NCBI GenBank assembly: GCA_049669725.1
Contig: JBATKU010000460.1
Coordinates: 1 to 16,437 of the forward strand
DNA: 16,437 nt
From: JAFDCJ01 sp049669725
Lineage (GTDB): Bacteria > Desulfobacterota > Desulfobacteria > Desulfobacterales > JAFDCJ01
Direction: 5' to 3'
Shown: piece by piece, positions 6,859 to 14,388 of the stretch
Layout of the letters: each line of letters starts with the position of its first letter
How positions within the stretch are numbered: the stretch's first letter is position 1
The notes under the pieces: generated by a model
Told to the model about the DNA's origin: nothing
The model's database searches: none
The model's input: only the letters and a program-made list of their open reading frames with translations
Translations under genes and position numbers: made by a program

Positions 6859-7689
6859 CTAGTGCAGCGCTGCATAACGACTGTAAATGATTCCGTTTAT
6901 TAGTAAATACACACCAAATATGACGACCGCATAACCAAAAACGAAATAGAGGACTCGATACCAGACCGCCGGTGGGCTCCCCTGCACGGTTTCCAGTTTG
7001 CCTTCATCTTTCAGACGCTGGACCCAGGCCGGCTTTTCTTCGATGGCTTCCTCCAGGTCCATACTGCCGGTAAACATGGCTTCGTTCATCGGAAAACTGG
7101 TAGGTCTCAAATGCCCGATGAAAAAATGGACAATAAAGATGTAGGCCACCGCCAAAATAGCCTCCGCTCTATGAAGGAGCACCGCAACATTCAGGCTCCA
7201 GCCCGGCAAAAAACGGCTTGTCACCAGGGGATACATTGCCATTAGTCCGGTGATGGCCAGCAGCGGCAATCCCCAGTAGACTGCCAAATAATCGAATTTT
7301 TCCCAGTAGCTCCAGCGGTCCAGCTTCGGCGGTGAGCCCAGGCCGAAAAACCATAAAATTCGTTGCCCCAGATGTTTTAGATCCTGAAAGTTGGGGACCA
7401 GAGAGTCCGGGCCAAAGATGCTCTTGGCAGGGCTGCGCCAATTTATGCGAGTCAGCATATAAATGGTATGCAGCACAAAACCCAAGATCATCAGAACCCC
7501 CACCCATCTATGTATCACCAGGCAAGTTTCATATCCACCGAAGACATAGCTGAGCTTCTTTCCCCAGCCGGTGGTGATATATAACCGGGCGAAGCCGGTC
7601 GCTGACTGAATGATAAAGGCCAGCATAAGGCAGAGGTGGGTTATCCGGTCTAATATGGTAAATCGTTTAATGCGCGTCGCTGTCGGCAT
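6859..7689 (-). CDS. Membrane cytochrome b (formate dehydrogenase gamma/thiosulfate reductase type)
   Basis: 276 residues with four main membrane helices plus a fifth near the C-terminus (about 245-265). Candidate heme b ligands sit where the family has them: His18 (first helix), His60 and His74 (VIHRWVGVLMILGFVLH), and His173, His188 and His193 (LLHRAEAILAVAYIFIVHFF then GHLRP). The PMNEAMFTGSM segment after the last of these helices is typical of formate dehydrogenase gamma-like cytochromes b. It should oxidise menaquinol, or reduce menaquinone, and exchange electrons with the periplasmic cytochromes c encoded just upstream. Its ATG overlaps the end of the triheme gene by 23 bp, indicating translational coupling. 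It is the last gene of the operon. Confidence 0.85.
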   Translation of the reverse strand: MPTATRIKRFTILDRITHLCLMLAFIIQSATGFARLYITTGWGKKLSYVFGGYETCLVIHRWVGVLMILGFVLHTIYMLTRINWRSPAKSIFGPDSLVPNFQDLKHLGQRILWFFGLGSPPKLDRWSYWEKFDYLAVYWGLPLLAITGLMAMYPLVTSRFLPGWSLNVAVLLHRAEAILAVAYIFIVHFFIGHLRPTSFPMNEAMFTGSMDLEEAIEEKPAWVQRLKDEGKLETVQGSPPAVWYRVLYFVFGYAVVIFGVYLLINGIIYSRYAALH

Positions 7690-8368
7690 TTTTTGTTTCC
7701 CTTTTTTTCTTAAATAATTCTCTTAAGCCCACCAATAAACTATGCGGGATAAAGAAAGCCATTGTGCCGACCAGCAGCACCAGCATAAACCAGTAAGCAT
7801 AATACAAGACCGGAAAACTCGTCCTGGCAAGGCTGGAACCAGCTGCCGGTTCATGAACAACATAGCTGGCATATGAAGCACTGGCGCCCTCGTGACACTT
7901 GGCACATACGTAAGCATGCCTGCGTATGGGGTTCAGCGGTGAGTAGTAATGATCAATGCTGGCGACAGGTTCGCCCCCGTGGCACTGGCGACAGGTGAGG
8001 TTGGCCCGGGTCGTGTGAATATCGCGGGTTTCGTTGATGTGGCAGTCCTCACAGCGTCGGCCCCAATAGAATTTTATGCCTGCATGGGAGTCAGCCAAAC
8101 GGGAACGAACCCGCACGGAAGCGCCCGTGGGGCTGTATCCGAAAACGCCGCGGCTGACCCCCGGAACGCCTACAAAGGGGCGCTGTCGACGGGGCAGGAC
8201 CTCATATTCTTCATAATAACCGGTGCTGGCCTCGCGCTCCTTATACCGCCGGATGGAAGAGGCCACTTCTTCCTGGGCCGACGCTAAAATCGGCAGGAGC
8301 AGCCAAACCGTCAGGATGAGGGCTCCCAAAAAGATGGGAGCCTTGCGTACACGAATCAGTTCCTTCAT
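7667..8368 (-). CDS. Membrane-anchored triheme cytochrome c
   Basis: 233 residues. A signal peptide or anchor helix covers about 9-31 (ends LLPILASA). A periplasmic part carries three c-heme sites: CEDCH (106-110), CRQCH (126-130) and CAKCH (155-159), the last after DHYYSPLNPIRRHAY. A C-terminal membrane helix (about 186-214) ends in a basic cytoplasmic tail. Extra histidines (95, 118, 140, 151, 172) could serve as distal ligands. The start is supported by CAGGAG upstream. It sits 17 bp behind the octaheme gene and overlaps the cytochrome b gene, so the three form one unit. It likely links the cytochrome b hemes to the octaheme lipoprotein. Confidence 0.83.
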   Translation of the reverse strand: MKELIRVRKAPIFLGALILTVWLLLPILASAQEEVASSIRRYKEREASTGYYEEYEVLPRRQRPFVGVPGVSRGVFGYSPTGASVRVRSRLADSHAGIKFYWGRRCEDCHINETRDIHTTRANLTCRQCHGGEPVASIDHYYSPLNPIRRHAYVCAKCHEGASASYASYVVHEPAAGSSLARTSFPVLYYAYWFMLVLLVGTMAFFIPHSLLVGLRELFKKKRETKNADSDAH

Positions 8369-8385
8369 AGCAGACTCCTGCTTAG

Positions 8386-9660
8386 CTATTTTTTAGGCTT
8401 ATAACCAATGGGCTCTATGGTTTTGCCGACGGGCTTGGGCAGCTGAGCCAGCTTCTCCCATTCCTCCTGAAGTTCTTTTAGATCCTCATTTTTGTGCTTG
8501 TGACAGGTCTGGCAGGAGTTAGGAATAGCAGGGTTTTTTAGTGTATCCGCAGGCAATAGCGTCACGAACACATGGCTGTGGATATCGCCGGACTCCGCGC
8601 TCTTGGCAATTCTCGGCATGTGGCAACCGACGCAATTGGCAAAAGAGTGGATGGAGTGGCCAAGGTTGTTGTTTACCAAATCATGGCACTGGAAGCACTG
8701 TTTGGATCCTGCCCCAAAAGTCTGTGAGCGCGTTGGCGGAATACCGATCTGATGCACATAATGACAGGAAACGCAGGTGACTCCTTCCTTTGAGTGTTTC
8801 GAATTTGACCAATCGATATATTGCTGGTGGTGTCCCTTGGAAAACTCGTTGGCATACAGGTGGTGATCGTCACCAGCTGCAAAGGAGGTTGAGACATAGT
8901 AGGTTTCCAGCGCTTTGCCGGGCGTATAACCCACCGGCCAACCGCCACCTTTTAGCATGGTGGATTTGCCGCGGTTGTGACAGGAGCCACAGATCTGAGC
9001 TGCCACACCCATGGACAGTTTGGCCGGGTTGACGATGGTCTCGCGCTTTTCAAAGACAGCTGTCTTTGGCAGGGCCGCATGCCAGGATCCGTTGCCGTGA
9101 CAGGATTCACAGGTGACTCCCGGTTCGACAAAGGTATTTTTCTCCATATCGACACCGGAGGCATGGCAACCGCCACACTTCAGCAACCAGGGGCGTTTGT
9201 CCCAATCGGCTTCGTGGTAATTGACCCAGCGATGGGTATCGGCGTTGTACTGAATGGGAGAGATGTACAGGATGTCATCCTTTTTTACCAGATATCGCTG
9301 TTTCCACTGGCTGCCGATGGTGTACAGGATCTCATCCAGCTTGGGAACGTAAATCTGGTCCGCCGGCACTTTAAGCTTGTCGCCTAACTTGGCCAGGTCT
9401 TCGCGGATTCGCTTTTCATCGATGGGAACGATGATGGCGTCCTGGTTCTTTTTGGCGTCCTGGAGCATGCGGCTGTGCATGGTCATCTTCCAGGAATCAT
9501 AGTGTTCCAGGTGGCACATCTTGCAAGTGTCAGAGCCCACAAAGGCTTTGGGCTGGGATGTAACAGCCGCAATATCAATTGGCTGCTCACCCCCGCAGGC
9601 CATTAAAATAAAACTCATCAGGCCCAGCAATATAATGGTTGATAGCGCTTTTCCCTTCAT
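8386..9660 (-). CDS. Octaheme c-type cytochrome lipoprotein
   Basis: 424 residues. The N-terminus is a lipoprotein signal ending in the lipobox L-M-A-C with Cys22. Eight CxxCH heme sites begin at residues 46, 162, 184, 224, 296, 322, 343 and 383. There is no CxxCK, so it is not a typical NrfA nitrite reductase. The first heme is followed by HYDSWKMTMH, as in cytochrome c554-like multiheme proteins. Heme 7 has a CHMP tail leading to GDIHSHVF, seen in several multiheme families. A heme-free stretch (51-161) may form a separate docking domain. The Shine-Dalgarno AAGGAGG is excellent. First of the three cytochrome genes, 77 bp behind the receiver-like gene, it is likely the outward electron carrier or terminal reductase of the complex; substrate unknown. 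Confidence 0.86.
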   Translation of the reverse strand: MKGKALSTIILLGLMSFILMACGGEQPIDIAAVTSQPKAFVGSDTCKMCHLEHYDSWKMTMHSRMLQDAKKNQDAIIVPIDEKRIREDLAKLGDKLKVPADQIYVPKLDEILYTIGSQWKQRYLVKKDDILYISPIQYNADTHRWVNYHEADWDKRPWLLKCGGCHASGVDMEKNTFVEPGVTCESCHGNGSWHAALPKTAVFEKRETIVNPAKLSMGVAAQICGSCHNRGKSTMLKGGGWPVGYTPGKALETYYVSTSFAAGDDHHLYANEFSKGHHQQYIDWSNSKHSKEGVTCVSCHYVHQIGIPPTRSQTFGAGSKQCFQCHDLVNNNLGHSIHSFANCVGCHMPRIAKSAESGDIHSHVFVTLLPADTLKNPAIPNSCQTCHKHKNEDLKELQEEWEKLAQLPKPVGKTIEPIGYKPKK

Positions 9661-9737
9661 CTTTTTTCCTCCTTAGGTTTGTTGTACCTATATCTTATAT
9701 TGAAAACTGACTGAATTTAGTACTTCGAAAAGGGATT

Positions 9738-10118
9738 CTATCCATTCAGTGATTCGTTGTTTTCGAAAACCGACTTCAGCCAGTAATCCAGTTCGTCGGT
9801 ATCAACGGGTTCGGACAGGCAGACCGAAATATATTCTCTTAAAGCCTCTTCCAGCTCGGGATGAAACTGGCGTTTTGAGTGCGCGATGATGTTGATATAT
9901 GGGTTTTTACGTTTCAAATCCCCGAGGATTTTGTTAGTCACCGTGATGTTGTCGAGATTCAAGACAACCGCGCGACAGTCAGTCTCTGCAACATATCGAT
10001 CCATATTTGCCATTGAATCCATTGGGGTGGCCGTATAGGCGTTGTCTTTTAAGAATGCGACCAGGTTTTGGCTTTGGGTTATGTCAGTATCCAGCACGAT
10101 GACCTCTTTTTCTTTCAT
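9738..10118 (-). CDS. Atypical receiver-domain protein (pseudo-receiver)
   Basis: 126 residues, a stand-alone CheY-like receiver. The acid pocket is present as Asp10/Asp12 (VIVLDTD). The canonical phosphoacceptor position in VVLNLDNI is Asn54 rather than Asp, with Asp56 two residues later. The conserved Lys of the K-P motif is Glu103 (CLSEPVD). With both key residues replaced it probably does not use ordinary phosphotransfer and may act as a protein-protein switch. The ATG has GGGAGGAG about 10 nt upstream. It is the first gene after the -24/-12 promoter and precedes the octaheme gene with no terminator, so it is likely co-transcribed with the cytochrome complex. There is no DNA-binding or output domain. 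Confidence 0.75.
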   Translation of the reverse strand: MKEKEVIVLDTDITQSQNLVAFLKDNAYTATPMDSMANMDRYVAETDCRAVVLNLDNITVTNKILGDLKRKNPYINIIAHSKRQFHPELEEALREYISVCLSEPVDTDELDYWLKSVFENNESLNG

Positions 10119-10189
10119 CGGGCACTGCTCCTCCCTGAACGGGATGTCACATAGACGGGCTGCAGGCCATGTGGTCTCCTAATGTTACC

Positions 10190-10204
10190 GCAATATTTAT
10201 GCCA
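10190..10204 (-). promoter_or_regulatory. Sigma-54 (-24/-12) promoter of the receiver-cytochrome operon
   Basis: The minus strand reads TGGCATAAATATTGCGG. This keeps the invariant GG and GC with the required 10-nt separation (TGGCA-N7-TTGC). The implied start is near 10178, giving a 60-nt leader to the receiver-like gene. A sigma-54 activator is encoded directly upstream. I found no other match to this pattern in the intergenic regions of the window. Confidence 0.75.
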
Positions 10205-10274
10205 TGGAACCGCGGCCAACGGGCAAATGGATTTAAATCAGGACTCAGGTTGTCGGCGTGATGGTTTAAGAGTC

Positions 10275-10349
10275 CGAAATTACATTAAAAAGCCGAATAT
10301 ATAGCATACCGAAATTAAAGATATGAATTGCGCAAGCCCCTTAATTTCG
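10275..10349. promoter_or_regulatory. Candidate upstream activating sites for the sigma-54 activator
   Basis: CGAAATTA occurs at 10275-10282 and 10310-10317 in direct order and inverted at 10342-10349. The last two extend to an exact inverted repeat, CGAAATTAA (10310-10318) / TTAATTTCG (10341-10349). Their distances from the predicted start, roughly 100 to 170 bp upstream, are right for enhancer-like sites of a Fis-type activator. The rest of this gap up to 10545 has no gene but holds a looser repeat, GCACACA (10393-10399) / TGTGTGC (10444-10450). Confidence 0.45.
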
Positions 10350-10545
10350 TATGAGGCATGGCATTAAATTTTACTTATTATGCGCTGATGTGGCACACAA
10401 TAAACCATATAGTTTTAATTTATTTTAATAACAGGTAGTTATCTGTGTGCTATATTGGGACACTATTTAGTGGGGTGATGCATAAATATAGAATGGGTCA
10501 CACGTTTTTCTGAGGTTGAATGCATTTTGGGGGAGTCTGGATTTG

Positions 10546-12747
10546 CTAATGGATGGTAGGGGAACTAATTTGGTATTTTTTCAGTTTGCGATAGAGCGTG
10601 TTGCGGCTGATACCCAGACGGCGGGCGGCTTGTTTTTTGTTCCAGCTGCATTCTTCTAATACTTCTCTGAGCAGCCGGGCCTCGTTTTCCATTATTGTGC
10701 TTGGGGAACCGGTCTCAGTCGGAGCGCAGGCATCCTGATGCAGGGAGGAGGGAAAATCCGAAATTTCAATCCGCTTGCCATGGGCCAGAACCACGGCGGC
10801 CTCGATACTGTTTTCAAGCTCACGGACATTTCCCGGCCAGGAACAGTCAAGGAGCAGCCGCATGGCCTCGGGGCTGAAATCCGTGATCTCCTTGCCCTGC
10901 TCGTCAGCATACTTATGCAGAAAATAGCGGGCCTGCAGGGGAATATCATTGCGCCGTTTTTTAAGCGGCGGCAATCTGATAGGAATAACGTTGAGACGGT
11001 AATAGAGATCTTCGCGAAACCGGCCCTCCTTGACTTCCTGCAAAAGATCCTTGTTAGTGGCCGCTATTATGCGGACATTGACGGCAAGGGTCTGCTCTCC
11101 GCCGATGCGTTCAAATTTCTGGGTCTGAATGACTCGCAGCAGTTTGATCTGAGCCGACGGAGGAATTTCACCGATTTCATCCAGGAAGACGGTTCCGCCA
11201 TCGGCCTGCTCAAAGCGTCCGGCTTTTTGCCGCACAGCACCGGTGAAGGCCCCTTTTTCGTGACCGAAAAGCTCGCTTTCAAGCAAGTTGGCCGGATAGG
11301 CGGAACAGTTGATAACCACAAAAGGATTGTGCCGGCGAAGGCTGTTTTGATGGATGGCGGCGGCTACCAGTTCTTTTCCGGTGCCGCTTTCGCCCTGAAT
11401 CAACACCGTGGTGTCGGTGGGGGCGATGTCATCAATGAGTTTGTAGATAGCCTGCATTTTGGGGTCTTTACCGACGATCCCGCAATACTCGGTGGTGAGA
11501 TCGATACGTTTTTGAATATGAAGCATTTCCTCTTCATGCCCTACCGCACGCTTGAGCACACCGGAAGAATGATTCAATATCAGATGAATTACCTCCAGTT
11601 CCTTGATATCACAGCGACAGGTACCGGGGCAGGCAACCATCATGGCACCCAGAAATTGTTTTTCATGGTAAACCGGAAAGGCCGCTATCCGGGCAGCAGC
11701 CTGGAAAGCGTCCGGCAGAAGGAGCGAATTGACAGCTTCTTTTTTCAAAAAATTGATGCCCTCCAGTTGCCTTAAAACAGGCAGGCTATTTTCAAAAGAA
11801 TCTTTATTAAAGGTCTTGAATTCATCTCCGGACAGAACGAAAAGGGTATCACTGTTGGTGCTAAAAATTAGCAGTCCAAGTTCGCTGCACGATACCAGTT
11901 CCTTAAATTTTGAAATCAGATAAGAGGAGACTTCCTTGAGACTGGATCGGGCGCCAATTTGCTGGATAATTTCAAATGAGCTTCTTGTCTGGTTATAGGC
12001 GCGGTCCAGTTCGAAGGCTTTTTTTTCCAGTCGCCGGGTACGCTCTCTGATGCGAACGAGCATTTGATTGAAGGAATTGGTCAATCGGCCGACTTCATCG
12101 CGGCTCGTCGGTTTTAAGCTGAGTTCCAGATTTTTTTCGTTAATATTTTCAGCTGCCTTGGCCAGAACAGAAAGCGGTCGTGTGATTCGTTTAATAAAAA
12201 GGAAGCTACCCCCCAGGGCCAGGATCAGGATTCCCAGGGTAATACCGGTCATCTGTAGCCATAAATTTATAACCTGTGATCGGTATGGCTTTTCGGAGAG
12301 CCCAATACGCAGACTCCCGGCTTTTCCGGAAAAGATCGGCCAGGCAATATCAAGATAGTTTTCACCGGTTTCAGTGGTAATTCGTTTAAAACTGCCGCGC
12401 GCGCTGTCCAGGGGGGAATTGAAATTGACCAGATTCGCCGGGATGCCGTCGGAGAAGGTGTGGGCCAGAACATCACCATCCTTGCTGATAAATAGATAGG
12501 ATACCGAAGGGTTGCTGTCCAGCTGGTGGTTTAATAGATTTTGAAGCCCGATCAGATCGTTGATCAGAATTTTATTGGTGGCTTCCAGGGCCACCGCCCG
12601 GGAAAGATACTCTCCCTGGGTGACGGCTGCCTGATGCAGGCTCTTGCGGAAGCGGTTGGTTTCCAGCAGAGAAATAATCAACCCGCTGCCGATCACAAGA
12701 GCCGCAACTGCCAGAAGTAATTTACTTCTCAAATGATGGAATTTCAT
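10546..12747 (-). CDS. Membrane-bound sigma-54-dependent transcriptional activator
   Basis: 733 residues. Topology: membrane helix (about 8-28), periplasmic sensor (about 30-160, CACHE/PAS-like by pattern), second helix (163-185), HAMP (186-240), GAF-like domain (about 255-400), AAA+ sigma-54 interaction domain (about 420-655) and a Fis-type HTH (about 690-725, KKQAARRLGISRNTLYRKLK). Diagnostic motifs are intact: Walker A GESGTGKE (452-459), the sigma-54 contact loop GAFTGA (499-504), Walker B GGTVFLDEIG, and WPGNVREL (637-644). The GAF part contains a CPGTCRC cluster (373-379), possibly metal-binding. Sensor, transmission and DNA-binding modules are in one chain, so no separate kinase is needed. 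It is co-transcribed with the PhnD-like lipoprotein 12 bp upstream and most likely activates the sigma-54 promoter beyond its own 3' end. Confidence 0.9.
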   Translation of the reverse strand: MKFHHLRSKLLLAVAALVIGSGLIISLLETNRFRKSLHQAAVTQGEYLSRAVALEATNKILINDLIGLQNLLNHQLDSNPSVSYLFISKDGDVLAHTFSDGIPANLVNFNSPLDSARGSFKRITTETGENYLDIAWPIFSGKAGSLRIGLSEKPYRSQVINLWLQMTGITLGILILALGGSFLFIKRITRPLSVLAKAAENINEKNLELSLKPTSRDEVGRLTNSFNQMLVRIRERTRRLEKKAFELDRAYNQTRSSFEIIQQIGARSSLKEVSSYLISKFKELVSCSELGLLIFSTNSDTLFVLSGDEFKTFNKDSFENSLPVLRQLEGINFLKKEAVNSLLLPDAFQAAARIAAFPVYHEKQFLGAMMVACPGTCRCDIKELEVIHLILNHSSGVLKRAVGHEEEMLHIQKRIDLTTEYCGIVGKDPKMQAIYKLIDDIAPTDTTVLIQGESGTGKELVAAAIHQNSLRRHNPFVVINCSAYPANLLESELFGHEKGAFTGAVRQKAGRFEQADGGTVFLDEIGEIPPSAQIKLLRVIQTQKFERIGGEQTLAVNVRIIAATNKDLLQEVKEGRFREDLYYRLNVIPIRLPPLKKRRNDIPLQARYFLHKYADEQGKEITDFSPEAMRLLLDCSWPGNVRELENSIEAAVVLAHGKRIEISDFPSSLHQDACAPTETGSPSTIMENEARLLREVLEECSWNKKQAARRLGISRNTLYRKLKKYQISSPTIH

Positions 12748-12759
12748 AGCCCACTCAAT

Positions 12760-13167
12760 CTATAGGTTGCATTCGTGCTTCATGGCGACAATTGACTCAT
12801 ACCATTTATCCTCAGGATGCAAGAAACGATCGATCATCAATTCATCCAGAATTTTTTTGCCTTTCGGATCCATTATTTCACTGTAGGTTTTACGCTGAAT
12901 GATCTGTATTTTATGCCCCAACTGGTCGGCGATGAAATCCAGCAATTGATGATAGTAGACTGCGGATTCCTTGGCCGAAATCATGGCGGCCACCGCGACG
13001 CGGATTACCGAACCGTCCAGGAGTTCATCAGGGGATTGATCTACGACCATTTTCTTGGAAAAATCAACAAACGTGGGATCTTGATCGCTTGAGCAGCCGA
13101 CAAATAAAATCGAGGCAGCAAATGTAAGGACCAAAAAAATCAGGCGATTGTTAATGGAGACAGGCAT
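12760..13167 (-). CDS. PhnD-like periplasmic-binding lipoprotein with apparent internal deletion
   Basis: 135 residues. It has a lipoprotein signal ending at Cys25 (ILFVGC). Residues 54-98 (VIRVAVAAMISAKESAVYYH onward to QRKTYSEI) match the N-terminal lobe start of PhnD-family phosphonate/phosphite-type binding proteins. The next residues, MDPKGKKILDELMIDRFLHP and the following DKWYESIVAM, look like the extreme C-terminus of the same family. Full-length members have about 280-300 residues, so about 150 central residues, including the second lobe, seem to be missing, yet the frame is intact. AAGG lies before the ATG. The gene ends 12 bp ahead of the membrane sigma-54 activator. In intact systems such proteins can serve as ligand receptors for an adjacent sensor; here the pocket is probably lost. 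Confidence 0.7.
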   Translation of the reverse strand: MPVSINNRLIFLVLTFAASILFVGCSSDQDPTFVDFSKKMVVDQSPDELLDGSVIRVAVAAMISAKESAVYYHQLLDFIADQLGHKIQIIQRKTYSEIMDPKGKKILDELMIDRFLHPEDKWYESIVAMKHECNL

Positions 13168-13314
13168 ACCTTCTTTCCATGGCAGGGTTAAATTTGAGTG
13201 TAATTTCCAAGAATAGTTAAGTTGGTTTTAACACCCAACTTTGCCTTAAATTCTAGTGCAGCACTACCACAATGTGCCAAAATTATCAACATGCATTCAG
13301 GTTTTAGAACGGAA

Positions 13315-13734
13315 TTACCGTCCTTCCTGAACCTGATGATTGTAAATTACCTCCACCGTAGTTGCATCAATAATTTTGATAAAGGCACTATCTCTGTAGG
13401 AGTACACGATATATCCATACAGCTCATCATTTTGGCCCAGGATTTCCCTGACGCCTGTTAGATAGAAAAGCGTGTTGTCGGTTACCATCTCCTCTCGGGC
13501 TACCTCAACCCATTTGCCAGGCAATTTGATTTTTTTATCATTCTTTATTTTATACAATATGCCGGCATCGGGCCGATAATATACGTTGTAATCATTAAAG
13601 TTTTGCCTTAAATGGGTGCTTGTGAATTCCGCTTCGGGTCCCAGCTCTCTATAGTTCCATTCAGCGCAACCGAATAAGCTGCAAGCCAGTATGGCTAAAT
13701 AAAACCACCTGGACGTCTCGGCGAATCTTTTCAA
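13315..13734 (-). CDS. Small lipoprotein of unknown function
   Basis: I chose the TTG at 13734: it has AGGG 8 nt upstream and gives a compact lipoprotein signal (MKRFAETSRWFYLAILACSL then FGC, lipid Cys at 23). The longer frame from ATG 13797 would overlap the HTH gene, lacks a Shine-Dalgarno and would put 47 residues before the Cys. The mature part (about 117 residues) is rich in Tyr and charged residues (NVYYRPDAGILYKI, DELYGYIVYSYRDSAF, DATTVEVIYNHQVQEGR), suggesting a small beta-rich domain. I recognise no family. It closely follows the ModE-type HTH gene and is probably co-transcribed. A hairpin around the stop (13297-13336) lacks a T-run. Confidence 0.6.
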   Translation of the reverse strand: MKRFAETSRWFYLAILACSLFGCAEWNYRELGPEAEFTSTHLRQNFNDYNVYYRPDAGILYKIKNDKKIKLPGKWVEVAREEMVTDNTLFYLTGVREILGQNDELYGYIVYSYRDSAFIKIIDATTVEVIYNHQVQEGR

Positions 13735-13765
13735 TATTTTTTCCCTATCGGTTGTCGGGCTTTCG

Positions 13766-14095
13766 TTATTCAAAAATTCGGTGAAACAATTTATCATCGG
13801 CCGATAAGCATTCTTTTTTTAAACGGCGGTATTTTTCCAGAAGTTCCTTGCCTGCACTTGAAAGCCGGGAGCCTTCCTTGCGGTCGGTATGCACGATGAC
13901 GGTGTCCAGGTGTTTTTCAGTTGCTTTGATTTTGCTCCAGATGGCCTTGTAAGACATTTTCATCCTTTTGGCAGTCTGGTTAATGGATCCGGTTTTTTCG
14001 ATATTATCCAGGATCTCCATACGCCCCAAACCGATAATGGGATTATCATGCTCATCCACAATCCACTGACTCGATTTTAATCGTAGCTTGGCCAT
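13766..14095 (-). CDS. ModE-type N-terminal HTH regulator (no molybdate-binding domain)
   Basis: 109 residues. The pattern GLGRMEILDNIEKTGSINQT followed by AKRMKMSYKAIWSKIKATEK (about 22-62), then TDRKEGSRLSSAGKELLEKY, is the winged helix-turn-helix of ModE (LysR-like N-terminal class), in which a single gene product senses molybdate through C-terminal TOBE domains. Those domains are absent, as in the many stand-alone ModE-HTH proteins of anaerobes, so its ligand, if any, is unknown. GAGG lies about 10 nt before the ATG. It leads the lipoprotein gene. Its location next to MoeA-like and FmdE genes suggests a link to molybdenum/tungsten metabolism; target sites are not proven. Confidence 0.8.
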   Translation of the reverse strand: MAKLRLKSSQWIVDEHDNPIIGLGRMEILDNIEKTGSINQTAKRMKMSYKAIWSKIKATEKHLDTVIVHTDRKEGSRLSSAGKELLEKYRRLKKECLSADDKLFHRIFE

Positions 14096-14229
14096 TCAAG
14101 GAATCCTCTTTAAATTGTGCTAAAAACGTTTTCAAATTCCCAGATCGAAGTTGTGAAACCAACCAATCTCACCTCACTTCTTGCAAGAAAAACATTAATT
14201 AGAAGCGGCAAACGCTGCCCAAAATTTTA

Positions 14230-14388
14230 GGCAACGAAAGTGGCTTCAAAGCCTTAGATCGAGTTCGAGGACAAGGCGCCGGTCGGTTTAAAAGCGGAGC
14301 GTACACGTTAGTACGTGAGCATTTTAAATCGGCCGGCAACGCAGTCATTCGAATTCGAGATGAGGCTTTGAAGCCACTTTCATTTGCC
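14230..14388. repeat. Nested inverted-repeat element, 159 bp (MITE-like)
   Basis: Outer arms: AAAGTGGCTTCAAAGCC (14237-14253) and its exact complement GGCTTTGAAGCCACTTT (14364-14380), extended by GGCAA/TTGCC. A middle pair, CCGGTCGGTTTAAAA and TTTTAAATCGGCCGG, is nearly complementary. The centre holds CACGT-TAGT-ACGTG. The whole can fold into one long cruciform or hairpin. Its right arm overlaps the stop codon of the MoeA-like gene (14380-14382). It may act as a transcript end for that gene; it carries no protein of its own. The flank 14096-14229 has no gene either and should hold the promoter of the HTH gene. Confidence 0.7.

Noticed and set aside
8386..9660. Octaheme protein as NrfA nitrite reductase or octaheme tetrathionate reductase
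   Set aside because: All eight sites are CxxCH with no CxxCK active-site heme, and it is a lipoprotein paired with cytochrome b; not enough to name an enzyme.
10388..10404. Plus-strand TGGCAC at 10391 as a second sigma-54 promoter
   Set aside because: The required TTGC at the -12 position is absent, and no plus-strand gene follows.
10738..11775. Long plus-strand open frame of 345 codons
   Set aside because: It is antisense to the AAA+ domain of the sigma-54 activator, whose motifs are all intact; the antisense translation shows no recognisable domain.
13297..13336. Hairpin TCAGGTT/AACCTGA around the lipoprotein stop as an intrinsic terminator
   Set aside because: The stem exists but no T-run follows on the minus strand; at most a weak structure.
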